Part shown: positions 52,330-62,318 of the stretch, one piece after another
How the letters are laid out: each line of letters starts with the position of its first letter
Position numbering within the stretch: position 1 is the first letter of the stretch
Assembly: GCF_041449215.1 (NCBI RefSeq)
Contig: NZ_JBGNFV010000001.1
Coordinates: forward strand, 186,001-250,000
DNA: 64,000 nt
Direction: 5' to 3'
DNA from: Roseivirga sp. BDSF3-8
GTDB taxonomy: Bacteria; Bacteroidota; Bacteroidia; Cytophagales; Cyclobacteriaceae
The notes under the pieces: generated by a model
What the model was told of the DNA's origin: nothing
Databases searched by the model: none
The model's input: the letters and a program-made list of their open reading frames with translations, nothing else
Made by a program: the position numbers and the translations under genes

Positions 52330-54641
52330 AGCTCTCCTCCCTCTTTAAGTCGTTTTATTTCATTCTCCAAATCCGAGATCCGCTTTTCCCTGGCAAACTT
52401 TTTATAATACATTTCTGATAATTTTTCCCGCAAGAAGGGCTCTCCTATCATTTCAATCCGTTCTTTTAGTAGTTCAGATGATTCGTCTAATTTTTCATCA
52501 ATTTTCAGATCACTGTTATCTTTAGGTGGTTTATCCCTTAGCGTATTAATAAGCTTTTGTATTTCCAGCCTGGCATGCTTACCTATATAGGCATCCAGAA
52601 AGAAGCTGTCTTTAAGTAAGCTGTATATATTGGCACCAAAGGTTTTACTCTTATCCGTTTCAGACTCTGACCTTCCTTCTTTTAGGCGAAGTATATTAGT
52701 AGAGGGAATGTCTGACAGCACAAAAGGAGAGTGAGTGGAAAAGAGTATGTTAATGTATTTGATACCTTCTTTCTCTGGAACTAAATTTAAACGCTTTATA
52801 GATTTCAAAAACCTGCAAATGAATTTGCGCTGGTATTCCGGATGGAAATAGAGTTCTATCTCATCATAGACAATATTTACTGCCTTGTATTTCTGTCTTT
52901 CATCCTGGCCATGATGAGCAGACCTAAGGTTATTCAGGTGATATAATACAGACTGAATAGAATGAATTAGCTGTTGCTCGCCTGAACTCAATGCAGAAAA
53001 CTGAGACACCTCAGGTTTTACATTGCTACTTTCAGGATTCGTAGTAAACAGAAAGTCGATAGTAAATATCGGAGGTGGCAGATAGTTTATAATATCTTCC
53101 GGTTTATCCTTTTGGTAAGGCATCCAATCCAGTAATTCATCCAAAGTAAATTCAAAATAAGGTTGCCCCTGACTAAAACCTGTAGGTTCCGACCAGGGAT
53201 TAGGTTTATCCGGTGAATTGGCCCGTAGAAAATTAATAGCCTGCTTTAATTTGAAGGTGATGTGGCTATTATCTTCTTTAAGCCTTTTCAAAAACTCAGT
53301 AACACTACTTTGATATTCTAATCCTCCCTTTAAGGCCAAATCATTATACATGGGATAAGTACGGGATATCTTTCTAAGTTTATTTCTGATGTATTCATAT
53401 ATCTCTTTTGAATAAAGTCCATTAATTAATTTGTTAATACTGATGCTAGGATAGTTATTATCAGGAAAATGCCTATTTAGTAGTGGGAAAAACTGTTCCC
53501 TTTCGATTTTATTTCTTATACTGTTTGAGGCTGCACTATCTATCTTGGCTGAATCTAATGTAAACCGTACCTTATCTACGTATTGGTTATCCGTAATTTT
53601 AACCCTTTTGTCTTTATCATAATTCTTTTCAATTAGCAGGTTGTATAAAAGCCGGTATTTCGCAAAGCTATTCTCTTCATTAATATCAAAGCCACCTTCG
53701 TTACGCATTGGATTAATTACCACTGGGGCGGTATAGGCATCATTTTTATGAAACAGCCTTTCTATCCATTTGCCTATACTATTACTGTTTAAGGCATAAT
53801 GCGAATAATTTATCGCTACAGTATAGAAGAAGTTATCCAGAACTTCTTTACTATGTTCATAAGAAATCGGTTTCCTTCCCTTGGATAGAATTTTGGTAAA
53901 ATTTAAACTTCTATTTTTTTCTATTGCTGACTCGTTTATAGTCTGATTGGACTCATGGACGGAAAGGTCTCCGCTTCGATCTATTTGCAATTCATAAAAA
54001 CAGCCATTGAAGAGATAATAGACGCTTAGCTTAAGGTGGTCTACAATTAATTGATGCGCATTTTCTTCCAGAGCGATTTCTTTGTTTAAGTCTCTAATCC
54101 TATCATTTAACTTTTCCAATTCTTCTCCTATTCCCCGAATAGATTGGGTATTCGTTATATATGCTTTTCGGTTTATATACGTATTATCCTCATTATACAA
54201 ACCTTTTTGAGCTTCTCTTTCTTCCCTTAATTCATTTCGTAGTCTATTTTTTTCCTCTTCGAGCCCCTTAAGTTCATCATCCAACTGAGAGGCAGTAGGA
54301 AGTAGAACAGGGTTATCATTATTTTTTTCAAGGCTTGGCAGAGAAGTACTAAGAAAATAAACAGTATAATACAAAAGCTCTATAAGCGTACTCTTGCCGC
54401 TGCCGTTCTTTCCTACCACGGCAGAAATATTCACAGAAATATCTCCGATATCATACAACCGTGGTTCTTGTTTAGGTGCTATAATTTCGGTAACCTCTCC
54501 GGCTTTGTTTCTTTCAAACTTATAGGCAGGATAAAAGGAGTAGATCTCACCTTCCTTGAGTACTTTTCTGAAATCCGGGTGGCAGCCTTTTCGGGGTTGG
54601 ATAGCCAGTAGCTTAAAGCCTTGATTTCCTAATTCTTTCAT
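52326..54641 (-). CDS. PtuA-like AAA/SMC-type ATPase
   Basis: A 771-residue ABC/SMC-type ATPase. Walker A is VVGKNGSGKSTL near residue 80; the signature LSSGEQQ is near 552; Walker B IVYDEIELYFHPEY is near 595; and the H-loop ILFSTHSPFVLSD is near 635. Two coiled-coil segments (about 105-190) lie between. The domain order and the coupled HNH gene indicate PtuA of Septu, or a related OLD-like/SMC defence ATPase. The C-terminus is another coiled coil (LENEIKRLKEGG). It is 92 bp downstream of the SMEK-domain gene on the same strand. Confidence 0.88.
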   Translation of the reverse strand: MKELGNQGFKLLAIQPRKGCHPDFRKVLKEGEIYSFYPAYKFERNKAGEVTEIIAPKQEPRLYDIGDISVNISAVVGKNGSGKSTLIELLYYTVYFLSTSLPSLEKNNDNPVLLPTASQLDDELKGLEEEKNRLRNELREEREAQKGLYNEDNTYINRKAYITNTQSIRGIGEELEKLNDRIRDLNKEIALEENAHQLIVDHLKLSVYYLFNGCFYELQIDRSGDLSVHESNQTINESAIEKNRSLNFTKILSKGRKPISYEHSKEVLDNFFYTVAINYSHYALNSNSIGKWIERLFHKNDAYTAPVVINPMRNEGGFDINEENSFAKYRLLYNLLIEKNYDKDKRVKITDNQYVDKVRFTLDSAKIDSAASNSIRNKIEREQFFPLLNRHFPDNNYPSISINKLINGLYSKEIYEYIRNKLRKISRTYPMYNDLALKGGLEYQSSVTEFLKRLKEDNSHITFKLKQAINFLRANSPDKPNPWSEPTGFSQGQPYFEFTLDELLDWMPYQKDKPEDIINYLPPPIFTIDFLFTTNPESSNVKPEVSQFSALSSGEQQLIHSIQSVLYHLNNLRSAHHGQDERQKYKAVNIVYDEIELYFHPEYQRKFICRFLKSIKRLNLVPEKEGIKYINILFSTHSPFVLSDIPSTNILRLKEGRSESETDKSKTFGANIYSLLKDSFFLDAYIGKHARLEIQKLINTLRDKPPKDNSDLKIDEKLDESSELLKERIEMIGEPFLREKLSEMYYKKFAREKRISDLENEIKRLKEGGEL

Positions 54642-54733
54642 TAAACAAGCTTATGGGATTTTATAGTAGAATGATTTGTTATAGCGATAGTCAGCCTTTC
54701 CAACCAACAGGGCTAATCCATTTTGCATATTCT

Positions 54734-55819
54734 TTACTTTAATTCTTTCCTCATCTTATTATCAAAATATTCCGTATAGGTTTTCCTTTTTCTGGAACCT
54801 GGTATTCCATATAAAATTTCATCATAAGGCATTCCATCTTTCGCATAATCCACATATATGGAGGGTAAGCTGTTGTAAGGATCAGGTTCCATATCATAGG
54901 CAACTATGAAGTCATACGGAATCCTTAAGAATTTCCAGGCCTCGACTTTTACATAATCAGGATTATTTTCTCGTTTATCCCCTCGCCAGTTTAGTTGGTC
55001 CCAATAGCCATTTTTATCAAAAATCAGAGTAGGCCCGCCCATTCCAATAAATTCGATTCCGCGATCGTAAAGATCCCAAAAATCAATCTTAAACCAATTG
55101 CTAATCTCATTAGGTATATCATGATCTTCAGGATAAGTATCCGCATTAGCATTGCGGATAATTACCTGACTATAAAGAAACTTTATCCCAGGTTCATAGC
55201 GAGCATCTGCCCAATATTTTCTATCTAAATCAAGTAACAAATCCTTCTTCATCCTCTTTTTCAAAGACAAGTTCCTATTCAGCCGTACAGAGGAATTATT
55301 ATTGTATAGAGATTTTGATTGATTAGTACCATCTTGAAGGAGCGTTACAATCTTTTTGAGCTTTGAAGCAGGAAGATATTTGATCTGAGAAAGTAATTCT
55401 TGAAAGCCCAGAATATGCCTATCATTATCAAAAGAAAAGTTACAAGGAATAGAAAAAGGAGAATACTTTGACTGTTTTTTCCCAAGTACCAAAAAATACA
55501 GGTCATCATATTTATTCTGTAGTCCTGCATCAAAATACTTATTCAATGTTCCTTGAATTTTTTTCCTATCCTTTGTTGATGTTACCTGAAATGCTATTCT
55601 GTTTTTTTCATCGGCTAAATCGATTGCCGGGTGATTAATTTGCACTGCATTGACATTGATAAGCTTGTAGCCGAACAAGATATTCAGTAATTCGCATATG
55701 ACATCTTCAGAAATAATATTCGCATCATGAAGACTTATCGTATTTCTATTCTGAATTTTTACCTCCCATATCGCGAAGGTATCGCTGATAAATTTTATGT
55801 AATTCTCTCTTTCTCCCAT
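54734..55819 (-). CDS. SMEK-domain protein, first gene of the defence-like operon
   Basis: A 361-residue protein. The N-terminal ~150 residues resemble the SMEK domain, with VQINHPAIDLADEKNRIAFQVTSTKDRKKIQ. That D...Q-x-x-x-K pattern recalls PD-(D/E)XK-like cores, although this is not proven. The remaining ~200 residues are aromatic-rich and unrecognised (IDFWDLYDRGIEFIGMGG, PYDFIVAYDME). It starts the operon with the PtuA-like and PtuB-like genes and shares their low GC. An effector or sensor role is inferred from context. Confidence 0.7.
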   Translation of the reverse strand: MGERENYIKFISDTFAIWEVKIQNRNTISLHDANIISEDVICELLNILFGYKLINVNAVQINHPAIDLADEKNRIAFQVTSTKDRKKIQGTLNKYFDAGLQNKYDDLYFLVLGKKQSKYSPFSIPCNFSFDNDRHILGFQELLSQIKYLPASKLKKIVTLLQDGTNQSKSLYNNNSSVRLNRNLSLKKRMKKDLLLDLDRKYWADARYEPGIKFLYSQVIIRNANADTYPEDHDIPNEISNWFKIDFWDLYDRGIEFIGMGGPTLIFDKNGYWDQLNWRGDKRENNPDYVKVEAWKFLRIPYDFIVAYDMEPDPYNSLPSIYVDYAKDGMPYDEILYGIPGSRKRKTYTEYFDNKMRKELK

Positions 55820-55946
55820 TTACAAAAATACCATCTATTGTAACCGACAAAAGATTTCACTAAAAATTTAAGACAAAGCTTTTCAGAACCTCTTGTTCGT
55901 TGGTGTATTCCAGTTTCATTCGGCTAAAATAAGAACAATAGGTGAA

Positions 55947-57194
55947 TTATACCCTTTTCCCCCTTCTCCTCCTCCTAAACCCCCAAGCCACCTGTTCCTC
56001 CGCATAGCCAGAAGTAAGAGCCTCCAGTAGGTCGTATATACCTGAAAGATCAGGAGCGGTCCACTGTGTAGGACCTTCTCCCTGGACAGGCTGTTTCTCT
56101 TGAATGTCGACTGTTCCCCAATCTTCAGCATCTTGCTTATGGGTGCCTTTCAGTCTGGAAAGTATGGCTGCCGTGCTATATCCTTTACCTAATGCACTGC
56201 CTTTAAAGGCACAGCGTGTTACATTGTCTACGAAGGTGATACCATATGTGCGGCCCTGGTCATTTGTGTGGAAGGAAGTCGCTATTCCCTTTTTCCGCAG
56301 GGCTTCGGTGAAGGCCTCTTTAGTCAGAGTATTGTTGGTGTTCAATACAGTGTCTATCATCTGGCTCAGACGGGGAGCGTGGGGTTTTCTTGCTGACCTA
56401 TTTCGCTCGAATCGTCTCTTCAGGTTGGCCCATGTAGGCTTGCCATATAGCGCACTGCTTTTTACGGGGGTACCTTTCATATCACCCTTCTCATCGGTGA
56501 TACTGTACACCAGCCCACCGCGTTCGTACATGCGTGTGCCTGGTTCACCACGATAAGCCGTTACGTTGAATTGCCGCAGTATGGCATTAAGCTCGGCAAG
56601 GCTCGTGTATTTATAGCCTTTTACCACCTGGCTCACTATATTAGACAGGGCTGCTTTTGTTTCTGCCTTACCGTAGGTCACCTTGTCCAGAGGCTTTAGC
56701 AAGAAAGTATCTTTTTTCTTTTGCTCTTCAGCGACTACCAGCTTGTAGCTTTTCTCTATCCCCTTGCGGGCGTCTTCGCTTTTGGTTTTACCCAGGTTGT
56801 GGGTTTCTATTCGCTTGCCGTTGGTTTGGATATTAGTGGAAGCAATATGAATGTGAGGGTGGCCGGCATCGTAGTGCCTGTACACCAGGTAGGGCTGCTC
56901 ACCAAAACCGATGCGCTGCATGTAGTCATCCGCAATCTTCATTAACAACGGGTCATTCAGCTTGTCCTCATTAGAGAAGTTTAATGAGATGTGAATGGCA
57001 TTTGTCTTAGTCCGGCTGTTTAGCGAGGTCACTTCTTTAAAGCGCTCCAGCTTCTGGTAAAAGGTGAGCCTGGTAGCATCATTTACTGTAAAGCCCTGGC
57101 CACAAAGCAACTCCGCCTGACCTTGCTTAACTTTATTCTCATTATAATTCAGGACACCCTGTAAACTCTTCCCGGTGATTATTTTGGCAACCAT
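55947..57194 (-). CDS. Relaxase/mobilization protein (MobB-type)
   Basis: A 415-residue relaxase of the MobP-like HUH family that nicks oriT and pilots the transferred strand. The metal-binding triad is seen in HYDAGHPHIHIA (His112, His114, His116), and Tyr17 in LNYNENK is the likely nucleophile. A C-terminal region after about residue 160 is species-specific. It overlaps the accessory protein gene by 16 bp. In related elements the coupling protein follows directly; here the defence-like operon separates them. Confidence 0.92.
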   Translation of the reverse strand: MVAKIITGKSLQGVLNYNENKVKQGQAELLCGQGFTVNDATRLTFYQKLERFKEVTSLNSRTKTNAIHISLNFSNEDKLNDPLLMKIADDYMQRIGFGEQPYLVYRHYDAGHPHIHIASTNIQTNGKRIETHNLGKTKSEDARKGIEKSYKLVVAEEQKKKDTFLLKPLDKVTYGKAETKAALSNIVSQVVKGYKYTSLAELNAILRQFNVTAYRGEPGTRMYERGGLVYSITDEKGDMKGTPVKSSALYGKPTWANLKRRFERNRSARKPHAPRLSQMIDTVLNTNNTLTKEAFTEALRKKGIATSFHTNDQGRTYGITFVDNVTRCAFKGSALGKGYSTAAILSRLKGTHKQDAEDWGTVDIQEKQPVQGEGPTQWTAPDLSGIYDLLEALTSGYAEEQVAWGFRRRRRGKRV

Positions 57195-57577
57195 AGCCGA
57201 AGGGTACCATCAAGGTGAGTAATGAGGCTGTCAGACAATTGGACCATAGGCTGATAAAGTGAGGCCACTTCCCTAGCGTACTTAACTTTATCTATCACCT
57301 CCCTCTGTGCATTAAAATAGTGAACTACCTGGTTTATGTTTACCCCTACCCTACGGATCTCAGTTCGCATCAAAATCAACTCATTTTTAACTTCTTCCAG
57401 TGAGGCATTACGGGTATTGACGGTCAGCTCCTTATCAAATAACATCCTCCTAATCAGTTGACTTAGCGTATGATCGCCCCGGCTTTTAGACAGGAGCTTT
57501 CTCAGCTTGTCAATTTCATGGTCGGTTAGCCTAAGGGTAATTCGGTGGATACGTTTGGTATTATTGAATCGAGCCAT
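57179..57577 (-). CDS. Relaxosome accessory protein (MobA/MobC-like)
   Basis: A 132-residue basic protein with an N-terminal ribbon-helix-helix segment (RITLRLTDHEIDKLRKLL) and a GVNINQVVHYFNA-type C-terminal helix typical of the MobC relaxosome accessory family. It assists the relaxase at oriT. It is the first gene of the mob operon. Confidence 0.9.
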   Translation of the reverse strand: MARFNNTKRIHRITLRLTDHEIDKLRKLLSKSRGDHTLSQLIRRMLFDKELTVNTRNASLEEVKNELILMRTEIRRVGVNINQVVHYFNAQREVIDKVKYAREVASLYQPMVQLSDSLITHLDGTLRLWLPK

Positions 57578-57752
57578 AGCGAAAATTTACGAGTTCCGAG
57601 TAAGAGAAGAAGGCCCCGCAACTACGGCAGCGAAGGGACCAAAATCGGATTGTGTCAGACAATCCTACATCTAGCTGATTGCTAAAAAGCGCAATCTGAA
57701 ATCCTTTGAAAGGAATAGAAATAGCGTTGATTCAGGTGCCTTTGAATCTTTG
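57578..57752. other. Candidate origin of transfer (oriT)
   Basis: A non-coding 175-bp region just upstream of the mob operon, where oriT usually lies. It holds three small inverted repeats: GGATTGT/ACAATCC (57647-57653 with 57659-57665), ATTGC/GCAAT near 57680-57694, and TCCTTT.GAAAGGA near 57702-57715. The nick site cannot be defined from sequence alone. Confidence 0.4.
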
Positions 57753-57968
57753 TCAAGCTTCCGAATTGAATAGCCAGTCGTCAGCTTGTTGTCTCCAGTC
57801 GTGGACCTTTCTACCGTTTTCGCAGCACCAGTTTAGGGACTGATAATATTCGTAAAAAGAATCGGCTTCCTGTTCGGGTGCATCCAGTTCGATGAAGTAA
57901 AGACGAACCTGAAAAATAGTGGGCGAATAATTATCACCAGATTGCTTTTCTATCAATAATTGACTCAT
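57753..57968 (-). CDS. Small hypothetical protein
   Basis: A 71-residue acidic protein, beginning MSQLLIEKQ; the frame extends to 58016. It is Trp- and Tyr-rich (NWCCENG, WRQQADDW). It is unrecognised, and may be a small mobile-element protein on the mob side of the oriT region. Confidence 0.5.
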   Translation of the reverse strand: MSQLLIEKQSGDNYSPTIFQVRLYFIELDAPEQEADSFYEYYQSLNWCCENGRKVHDWRQQADDWLFNSEA

Positions 57969-58189
57969 AAAATAATTTTTTGATGAATCAATTAGCCAGC
58001 CTTCAGATGAATTCACTCACCCTTTTTCACCAAAGGGGGTACAATTATTTGCATTAGAATATTCTTTTTAGGTATATTTACTCCCGTAATCAGTCGTCAG
58101 TCTTTCCTAACCTGACACTGTCAAATTTTCTTTTCAAAGGTAGTAAAGGAGCTCCTCATGGGAGCTTCCTTTCTTATAAGCGCATTCAA

Positions 58190-58891
58190 ATGGATACAAT
58201 TTTTCACAGGCTTAAAGCCGTAAGGGAAGCACTCAGGCTCAATCAAAAAGAGGTAAGTACCCATACTGGCATCAGTCAACAAGAACTTCACCTTTTAGAA
58301 AATGGCGAAAAGAAGTTTATACATCATACGCTCATTGATTTTTATGTTCGGCTTGGAGTTGATGCCCGGTATTTCTATGACAGCTTACCCTATGGCGATG
58401 CGAGTAGCTACCTAGACTCATTTAATTTTAAGATTACTCAGTTGAGATTAAGGCAAAGTGGCATTGTCAAAGTACTGGGAGGCCTTGCCTATAAAGGCTA
58501 TTTATCTGATAAATTCCACCATGTACCTCTTATAAGTTTGCTGGACCATGAGGCATACCTTAAGGCACCGGATCGGGTAAAATTCCTCAGTTCACTTCCG
58601 CAATTAACTGTGCCCTTCAGGTCTGAGCTATCATCCACTTTTTGCTGCTTCCAGCTATCGTTAGCTCTTATGAATCAGGAAATCGACAAAATCCCGTTGT
58701 ATGCATTTGCCGCCAGAATCCACGATTTCAAACTATATAAAAACTATCGGTATCTATTAATTAGTGATAGAATACAATTCATCTATCCCTCAAAGGACAT
58801 AAACGCAATAAAGATTCTCAACCTCAATGATGGATATCAAAAGAATGATCAAACCCATGAATTATGGCTGATAGAAAGGGTGATTAAGTAG
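58190..58891 (+). CDS. XRE-type transcriptional regulator
   Basis: A 233-residue protein with an N-terminal helix-turn-helix (RLKAVREALRLNQKEVSTHT, then GISQQELHLLENG) and a C-terminal region of unknown fold (about 70-233). It lies about 470 bp upstream of the cas8b gene on the same strand. It could regulate the cas operon, or a neighbouring function, but that is inferred only from proximity. Confidence 0.7.
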   Translation: MDTIFHRLKAVREALRLNQKEVSTHTGISQQELHLLENGEKKFIHHTLIDFYVRLGVDARYFYDSLPYGDASSYLDSFNFKITQLRLRQSGIVKVLGGLAYKGYLSDKFHHVPLISLLDHEAYLKAPDRVKFLSSLPQLTVPFRSELSSTFCCFQLSLALMNQEIDKIPLYAFAARIHDFKLYKNYRYLLISDRIQFIYPSKDINAIKILNLNDGYQKNDQTHELWLIERVIK

Positions 58892-59358
58892 ATTAATGGA
58901 ATATGTGCCTACCTCTAACTAATTATTAGGTTGTCTTCTTTCATTATAAAGCTAATATTCTTTACAGGCTATTTTCCTCAAATCAAATACGGTAGGTGAG
59001 TTCTCTACACGTAAAGTATATTATTTTGTAGGCAAGGCCGGTCTTGGGTACTATCCTTCTTCCAATTTTTCAAAAAAAGTAAAGAGAAATTAAAACCTCC
59101 ATCCCTTAGATGGTGGCTGCTATTGCCCATCGTTAAAGCAGTGCTCGATATATTTTAATCTCTTCGGAAAGAAAAACCGGGTGTTGGGAAAATGAATTTC
59201 ACTGACCGCCTGCCAATTACCAATTTGATTGCTCAGCCGGGAATTATTCAATTTAATAGCACTTTCGTTACAAGCCTTTTTTTCATAGCTTAATCATCGA
59301 ATCAGTGCTGATAATTGAATTTGGTTAGTCTACCTGGATAAATAAGTAAATGAATTAA
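58892..59358. other. Intergenic region upstream of the cas operon
   Basis: About 470 bp of AT-rich DNA between the XRE regulator and cas8b. The cas promoter is likely to lie here. I see no coding frame, RNA gene or clear repeat. Confidence 0.5.
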
Positions 59359-61281
59359 ATGCTTCATACGCTCTATACATTAGGAAAAGAACTTAGCGAA
59401 GGACTGGACTCCTGGGACGATTTCCTGGATTTGAAACCGCCTAGGAAGGACCCCAAAAAGAAAACACGAGACCTTGTGCTGCCGATCGTATTCCGGTTGG
59501 GTGAAAATAAAATAGAAAAAGGTGAAGTGTCAGCGTATGACCCGGAACGAACCCCGCGCCGTGAAGGGTTGCGACGCCTTATAATTCGTAAAAGAAATGC
59601 TAAAGCCATATACCCCACGGTAGATGCGGAAAAGCCCGATTTGCTATATAAAACACTGTTCGGTAAACCTAAAGATGGCGTAAGACCTGACAAGGGACAC
59701 TTATACCTGGAGGCCGAGGGGATAATGGATGGCTTTGAAGAAACATTGTTAGGCAAGGTACTGCTGGAAATTGTGCACCTGCATGAAGAATTTAAGCAGC
59801 ATTTTAATGATGAGGATAAGGGTACGATAAGTAGTCGCAAGATACAGGAATGGGCAGGTATAGAAGGGAATGATCGCGCTATTGTGTTAGTAGCTGAAGT
59901 ATTGTGGCCGGATATGGGAATTGATGAGCCTACTCCTTTAGTACTCTTGCCTGGATTTGAAGAGTTTTTCGAAGGACTCTTTTTCCATACTGCTGAAGGA
60001 AGGAAAGGGCTGGACTATAGTATTGGAGAGATAAGAGAAAATGTATCAGTTGCTGAGTTTGGTAGTAAATATAATATGAATAAGATGTTCGTAAGAACAA
60101 CTTATAATCATGCCCAAAATTTACGAAAGCAAAATCTATATCGTAATTACCAACTGAGTCCTGAATCAGTAACATTTCTGGAAAGAGGCAGTAATTACCT
60201 TTTTGAAAACTACAAAGTCAGAATAGCCGGTTTATTCCATGTTATAATTCCCCAAATCAGGCATAAATCAAATGTGAAATTAAAGGCAGCTTTAAGCCAA
60301 CTAAAAACTGATGTCGACCTGATTTTTCAGGAAAAACAGGTGAGGGCAGATTCTACATACCTGGGAAAAATGGCTAAAGATATCACTTGGGTCACCTTCT
60401 TAGCCTATGATTTGAGTCACGGGAAGTCATTCAAAACCATTAATATGATACAAGAGGTAAGCCAGCCTTACCTGACTACTATTAATAAATTACTGGTAGA
60501 GGTTAATAACCTTATGGCAGAAACCCCTGGTACAGGATGGAAATATTTGAATAACAGTTTCTTCAACCTGACCAGTGTATATCACCTTATTCCGGTACGT
60601 GATGAAGAAAAGGAAAAAGTGAACAGAGCTTTAGTCCTCTTCAAAAATATATTGGAGCACAGGCTTATAGACCGGAACCAATTATATTCCTACTATACCG
60701 AACTACTCCTCTGCCACCGTTACGGCCGACACAATTCTTATAAAAACATATACGCCCATAATGAGCTGGACTATGCCCTGCATGAGGCCACTATGAAATA
60801 CCACGCCCTGCTCCTGCTACTGGACAGGCTTTACCCAATACCCACTATGGAGACTGACAATACAATAGAAAAAGAGCCTGAAGAAAAAGATTACTACCAG
60901 CGCATTGACACATTTATGGAACGTGTGGGCTATGAGCAGTCCGCCCAGCGGGCCCTCTTTTTTCTGGGTATTGCGCTAAAAAAAGTAGCCGATAAACAGA
61001 AAGAGAAAGGCTATTCGAAAAAACCAGTTCTGAATAAAGTAAACTTTAATGGGATGGATCGAAGCCAGATAATACGGCTGCATAATGACCTGCGCGAAAA
61101 AGTCCAGCAGTATAGTATCCACAAATCTACCGAAGGCCTGCTGTCGCGCTTTCAGCAGCACTTCCAGGCCAGAGAAGAGGATTGGCGGCTAAGCCCGCAG
61201 GAAACCATCTTTTATCTGTTTGCAGGCTATAGCTACTTTGACAAAAAACAGAAAGAAACCGAAGAAACCCCCAGCGAATAA
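59359..61281 (+). CDS. cas8b: CRISPR-associated Cas8b (Csh1/TM1802-like)
   Basis: A 640-residue large Cascade subunit. It is predominantly helical with no strong motifs, as usual for Cas8b, and was identified by size, by the conserved N-terminus (LHTLYTLGKELSEGLDSWDD) and by its position immediately before cas7. It recognises the PAM and helps position the target DNA in type I-B effectors. Its stop codon overlaps the cas7 start by one base. Confidence 0.83.
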   Translation: MLHTLYTLGKELSEGLDSWDDFLDLKPPRKDPKKKTRDLVLPIVFRLGENKIEKGEVSAYDPERTPRREGLRRLIIRKRNAKAIYPTVDAEKPDLLYKTLFGKPKDGVRPDKGHLYLEAEGIMDGFEETLLGKVLLEIVHLHEEFKQHFNDEDKGTISSRKIQEWAGIEGNDRAIVLVAEVLWPDMGIDEPTPLVLLPGFEEFFEGLFFHTAEGRKGLDYSIGEIRENVSVAEFGSKYNMNKMFVRTTYNHAQNLRKQNLYRNYQLSPESVTFLERGSNYLFENYKVRIAGLFHVIIPQIRHKSNVKLKAALSQLKTDVDLIFQEKQVRADSTYLGKMAKDITWVTFLAYDLSHGKSFKTINMIQEVSQPYLTTINKLLVEVNNLMAETPGTGWKYLNNSFFNLTSVYHLIPVRDEEKEKVNRALVLFKNILEHRLIDRNQLYSYYTELLLCHRYGRHNSYKNIYAHNELDYALHEATMKYHALLLLLDRLYPIPTMETDNTIEKEPEEKDYYQRIDTFMERVGYEQSAQRALFFLGIALKKVADKQKEKGYSKKPVLNKVNFNGMDRSQIIRLHNDLREKVQQYSIHKSTEGLLSRFQQHFQAREEDWRLSPQETIFYLFAGYSYFDKKQKETEETPSE

Positions 61282-62318
61282 TGAGCACAATAGAAGCAAC
61301 CCGGACCCTGCCGCACAATGCGGATTTCCTTTTTATATACGAGGCCATACAGTGCAACCCTAACGGTGACCCCGACCAGGAGAACAAACCACGTATGGAC
61401 TATGAGACCAAAACCAATCTGGTAACGGACGTGCGCCTGAAACGCTACGTGCGTGACTACCTGAAGCAAAACGGCCTGGAGGTATTTGTAGACATGGAGG
61501 GCGACTCCAAAGTAAGTGCAGACAGTAAGCTTAAGGCTGTTATTGACCGGCTGATGAGTGACGAGGCTTTTGTAAATGAAGTTTTTGCAGACCAGCCGGA
61601 GTATAAGAAGCTTTTTTTAGACTTAATGAAAAAGAAAAAGGATGGCGAGAGCATATTTAAAATGCTTCAAGGGGCTAAAAAGGGATCTAAGGAATTAGAC
61701 TTAAACCGCTACATATTAGAGTATCTTGTTAAGGCCCGTTTCCTGGATATTCGTCTGTTTGGTAGTGCCTTTGCCGTAGCCGGTTTTACCAAAGCCTATA
61801 CCGGCCCCGTACAAATAAACTGGGGCTACAGTCTGCACCCTGTGGAGCTGATGGAAAGCAACAGTCTGGTAACCATAATGGCAGACGACAACAGCACCTT
61901 TGGCAAGGACTACCGCATACATTACAGCCTGCTGGCCTTTCATGGGACCATAAACAAGCACCAGGCCCGCCGCACCGGCATGAGCGAAGAGGATGCCGAA
62001 AGCTTCAGGGATGCGCTGTGGAAGAGTATACCGTGTCTTCCTACACGATCAAAACAAAACCAATACCCAAAATTTTACCTGGAGATAATTTATAATGATG
62101 ACTGTGGTAATGGCAGCTTCGGTGACCTGCGCCAGCACCTTAGCGTATCTCCGAAAGAGGGTAAAACCGAAAAGCAAATCCGGAATATCAATGACTTAAC
62201 CATTGACTTCTCTGCCCTAAAAGCTTTACTGGAAGAACATACAGGCGAAGGCAAGGCCATAAAAGAAGTAATCGTGAAGAGTGCCCCGGCTTTTGAGCAC
62301 CCATTCGGTAATGCCTGA
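61281..62318 (+). CDS. cas7: Cas7 (Csh2) of type I-B
   Basis: A 345-residue RAMP-fold backbone subunit of the crRNA-guided surveillance complex. The family N-terminus is clear: a Y-E-A-I-Q-C-NPNGDP stretch, PRMDYETKTNLVTDVRLKR, then later FAVAGFTKAYTGPVQINWG. The stretch ARRTGMSEEDAESFRDALW is another family block. Its start is TAATG, overlapping the cas8b stop. Confidence 0.95.
   Translation: MSTIEATRTLPHNADFLFIYEAIQCNPNGDPDQENKPRMDYETKTNLVTDVRLKRYVRDYLKQNGLEVFVDMEGDSKVSADSKLKAVIDRLMSDEAFVNEVFADQPEYKKLFLDLMKKKKDGESIFKMLQGAKKGSKELDLNRYILEYLVKARFLDIRLFGSAFAVAGFTKAYTGPVQINWGYSLHPVELMESNSLVTIMADDNSTFGKDYRIHYSLLAFHGTINKHQARRTGMSEEDAESFRDALWKSIPCLPTRSKQNQYPKFYLEIIYNDDCGNGSFGDLRQHLSVSPKEGKTEKQIRNINDLTIDFSALKALLEEHTGEGKAIKEVIVKSAPAFEHPFGNA

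Noticed and set aside
58190-58891. The gene before cas8b as Cas6
   Set aside because: It has an N-terminal XRE helix-turn-helix and lacks a Gly-rich RAMP loop.
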